Below, in pieces: positions 5,649-7,253 of a stretch of DNA of 7,253 bases (position 1 is the first letter of the stretch; every line of letters begins with the position of its first letter). A model generated the notes under the pieces. That model saw only the letters and a program-made list of their open reading frames with translations. It searched no databases and was not told the origin of the DNA. The translations under genes were made by a program, and so were the position numbers. Source of the stretch: DASVHF01 sp036382695 (GTDB lineage: Bacteria; Patescibacteriota; Microgenomatia; Woykebacterales; RBG-16-39-9b); NCBI GenBank assembly GCA_036382695.1, contig DASVHF010000045.1, positions 1-7,253 of the forward strand, in the 5' to 3' direction.

Positions 5649-5662
5649 GGCTCTTTGACAAT
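5649..5662 (+). promoter_or_regulatory. boxA-like antitermination site
   Basis: GGCTCTTTGACAAT closely matches the bacterial rRNA boxA core (GCTCTTTAACAAT in E. coli), the binding site for NusB and NusE on nascent rRNA. It sits about 90 nt before the 16S 5' end and after the terminator-like hairpin, a usual place for an antitermination signal. Confidence 0.7.
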
Positions 5663-5676
5663 CCAAAATGTAGCAG

Positions 5677-5695
5677 GACCGGTATTTTATCGGTC
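5677..5695 (+). promoter_or_regulatory. Leader hairpin in pre-16S RNA
   Basis: GACCG (5677-5681) pairs with CGGTC (5691-5695), with a G-T pair extending the stem and an AT-rich loop. It lies between boxA and the 16S start and may take part in precursor folding or processing. Confidence 0.4.
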
Positions 5696-5722
5696 TAGAA
5701 CGTCAAATCTTTGAGACAATTT

Positions 5723-5742
5723 ATCCCGATAAATATCGGGAT
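5723..5742 (+). promoter_or_regulatory. Perfect 8-bp hairpin just before 16S
   Basis: ATCCCGAT (5723-5730) and ATCGGGAT (5735-5742) form a perfect stem with an AAAT loop ending about 10 nt before the mature 16S 5' end. A role in 16S folding or processing is inferred from position. Confidence 0.5.
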
Positions 5743-5756
5743 GATCAACTTTCTTT

Positions 5757-5789
<33 letters not shown>

Positions 5790-5820
5790 AGCGGCGTGCT
5801 TTAGGCATGCAAGTCGAACG

Positions 5821-5981
5821 AAGCTTGTGCGGAGCACAAGGAGTTTAAGTCAAAAGGCAAAACTCAAAAGTCAAAAGTGAAAGTAAAAATTCAAAAATTT
5901 TCTGAAAAACTTTTAACTTTTGAATTGAAATTTTTAATTTTGCATTTTGCATTTTGAATTTCTTGCGCTCTGCGCAGGTTC
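5821..5981 (+). other. Helix 6 (V1) expansion within 16S
   Basis: The stretch is three stem-loops in a row. CTTGTGC-GGA-GCACAAG (5824-5840) is a perfect 7-bp hairpin. An AT-rich palindrome of heptamers fills 5849-5957. CTTGCGC-TCT-GCGCAGG (5962-5978) closes it with one G-T pair. It adds about 130 nt to the usual loop with no open reading frame, so it is not an endonuclease-bearing intron. Whether it stays in mature 16S or is cut out cannot be read from DNA. Confidence 0.8.
5849..5957 (+). repeat. AT-rich palindrome in 7-nt register inside 16S
   Basis: The left arm begins with four clear heptamers, GTCAAAA, GGCAAAA, CTCAAAA and GTCAAAA (5849-5876), then degenerates. The right arm runs in the same register as ACTTTTA, ACTTTTG, AATTGAA, ATTTTTA, ATTTTGC, ATTTTGC, ATTTTGA (5909-5957). 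The arms 5850-5898 and 5909-5957 align without gaps as reverse complements at about 36 of 49 positions, with a 10-nt loop. Its sequence is unrelated to the palindrome at 5574-5647, but the heptamer architecture is the same. Confidence 0.8.
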
Positions 5982-6636
5982 AGTGGCGGACGGGTGAGTA
6001 ACGCGTGAGAACGTACCCCCTAGTGAGGAATAACCCCGCGAAAGCGGGGCTAATACCGCATGTGACCGCAAGGTCAAAGGATGTAACTATTCGCTAGAGG
6101 AGCGGCTCGCGTCCCATCAGCTTGTTGGTAGGGTAACGGCCTACCAAGGCTATGACGGGTAGCTGGACTGAGAGGTTGACCAGCCACAAGAGCACTGAGA
6201 CACGGGCTCTACTCCTACGGGAGGCAGCAACCGGGAATCGTAGACAATGGGCGAAAGCCTGATCTCGCGACGCCGCGTGGAGGATGAAGGCCTTCGGGTT
6301 GTAAACTCCTTTTGTAAGGGAATAAGGTCCGACTTGTCGGACTTGACTGTACCTTACGAATAAGCCGCTGCTAACTACGTGCCAGCAGCCGCGGTGATAC
6401 GTAGGCGGCAAGCGTTACCCGGATTTACTGGGCGTAAAGAGTGCGCAGGTGGTTAGGTAAGTTTTCGTTAAAATTCTACGGCTCAACCGTGGAACCGCGA
6501 AAATACTGCTTTGACTAGAGGAAGCTAGGGGGTACCGGAACAGATGGTGAAGCAGTGAAATGCGTTGATATCATCTGGAACACCCAAGGCGAAGGCAGGT
6601 ACCTGGGACTTTTCTGACACTGATGCACGAAAGCGT

Positions 6637-6670
<34 letters not shown>

Positions 6671-6742
6671 ACGCCGTAAACTTTGGACACTAGATATCGG
6701 GCTGGTGACGGCTCGGTGTCGTAAGCTAACGCGTTAAGTGTC

Positions 6743-6804
<62 letters not shown>

Positions 6805-6906
6805 AGGGGAACGTGTGGTTTAATTCGAGACAAAACGAAGAACCTTACCAGGGTTTGACATGTATGTGGTAGGAACCCGAAAGGGCGACAACTCGCAAGA
6901 GAGCAT

Positions 6907-6950
<44 letters not shown>

Positions 6951-7253
6951 ACCCTTAAGTGGGATAACGAGCGCAACCCCTATTGGCTGTTGTATCACTC
7001 AGCCGAGACTGCCCCGATTTAATCGGGGAGGAAGGAGGGGACGACGTCAAGTCATCATAGCCCTTATGTCCTGGGCTACACACACGTTACAATGGACGTT
7101 AACAACGGGAGGCAAACTCGCGAGGGTAAGCAAATCTTTTTAAAAGCGTCCTTGGTTGGGATTGCAGTCTGCAATTCGACTGCATGAACGTGGACTTGCT
7201 AGTAATCGCAGGTCAGCATACTGCGGTGAATACGTTCTCGGGTCTTGTACACA

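Larger units (their letters stand above)
5350..5752 (+). other. rRNA operon promoter and leader region
   Basis: No protein gene is visible in these 403 bases. In order they hold an AT-rich upstream stretch, a near-consensus promoter, nested and mutually exclusive hairpins ending in a T-run, a palindrome of heptamer repeats, a boxA-like site and two short hairpins leading to the 16S 5' end. The layout fits a bacterial rRNA leader with antitermination and RNA-processing signals. No convincing terminator for the preceding gene was found in 5350-5436. Confidence 0.75.

Noticed and set aside
5841..5961. Homing-endonuclease or group I intron in 16S
   Set aside because: The insertion is far too short, has no open frame and is a simple palindrome without intron core motifs.
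6094..6411. 105-codon frame on the minus strand within 16S
   Set aside because: It is antisense to conserved rRNA segments and is explained by rRNA composition.

Overview
The window looks like part of a Candidate Phyla Radiation (Patescibacteria) genome, most probably the Microgenomates (OP11) side. The evidence is a 16S rRNA gene with an expanded helix 6, a G in place of A at the next-to-last base of the classical 515F site, a shortened helix 17 region, CPR-style surface proteins ending in a conserved EPKYLWLFRE tail, and compact AT-leaning genes with few Shine-Dalgarno sites. TGA behaves as a stop, so the Gracilibacteria/SR1 code is not needed. The lineage is inferred from reading and was not tested with a tree. 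Every supported gene is on the plus strand.

Positions 1-3446 hold a tandem surface-protein cassette. A unit consists of a strong sigma70-type promoter placed about 10 bp after the stop of the preceding surface protein, a two-helix membrane protein, and a large secreted multi-domain protein overlapping it by ATGA. The window opens with the last 49 codons of one secreted protein (1-150). One complete unit follows (161-3096: 195 aa membrane protein plus 742 aa secreted protein). Then comes the promoter and only the membrane half of a third membrane protein (3106-3446). The repeat period is about 2.95 kb.

Positions 3447-3714 are non-coding. They hold an extended -10 promoter, nested inverted repeats, three GC-rich 30-bp tandem repeats, and a -10-like box placed so that mnmA could be transcribed without a leader. 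Positions 3715-5349 encode MnmA (tRNA 2-thiouridylase) with both catalytic cysteines, followed 15 nt later by an unrecognised small membrane protein.

Positions 5350-7253 are the start of an rRNA operon: a near-consensus promoter, mutually exclusive hairpins resembling an attenuator, a palindrome built from 7-nt repeats, a boxA-like antitermination site, two short hairpins, and a 16S gene cut off by the window edge at about E. coli position 1397. Helix 6 of the 16S carries a second, AT-rich palindrome also built in a 7-nt register. Two sequence-unrelated palindromes with the same heptamer architecture in one rRNA transcript are the most unusual signal here. The tandem surface-protein cassette is the second.
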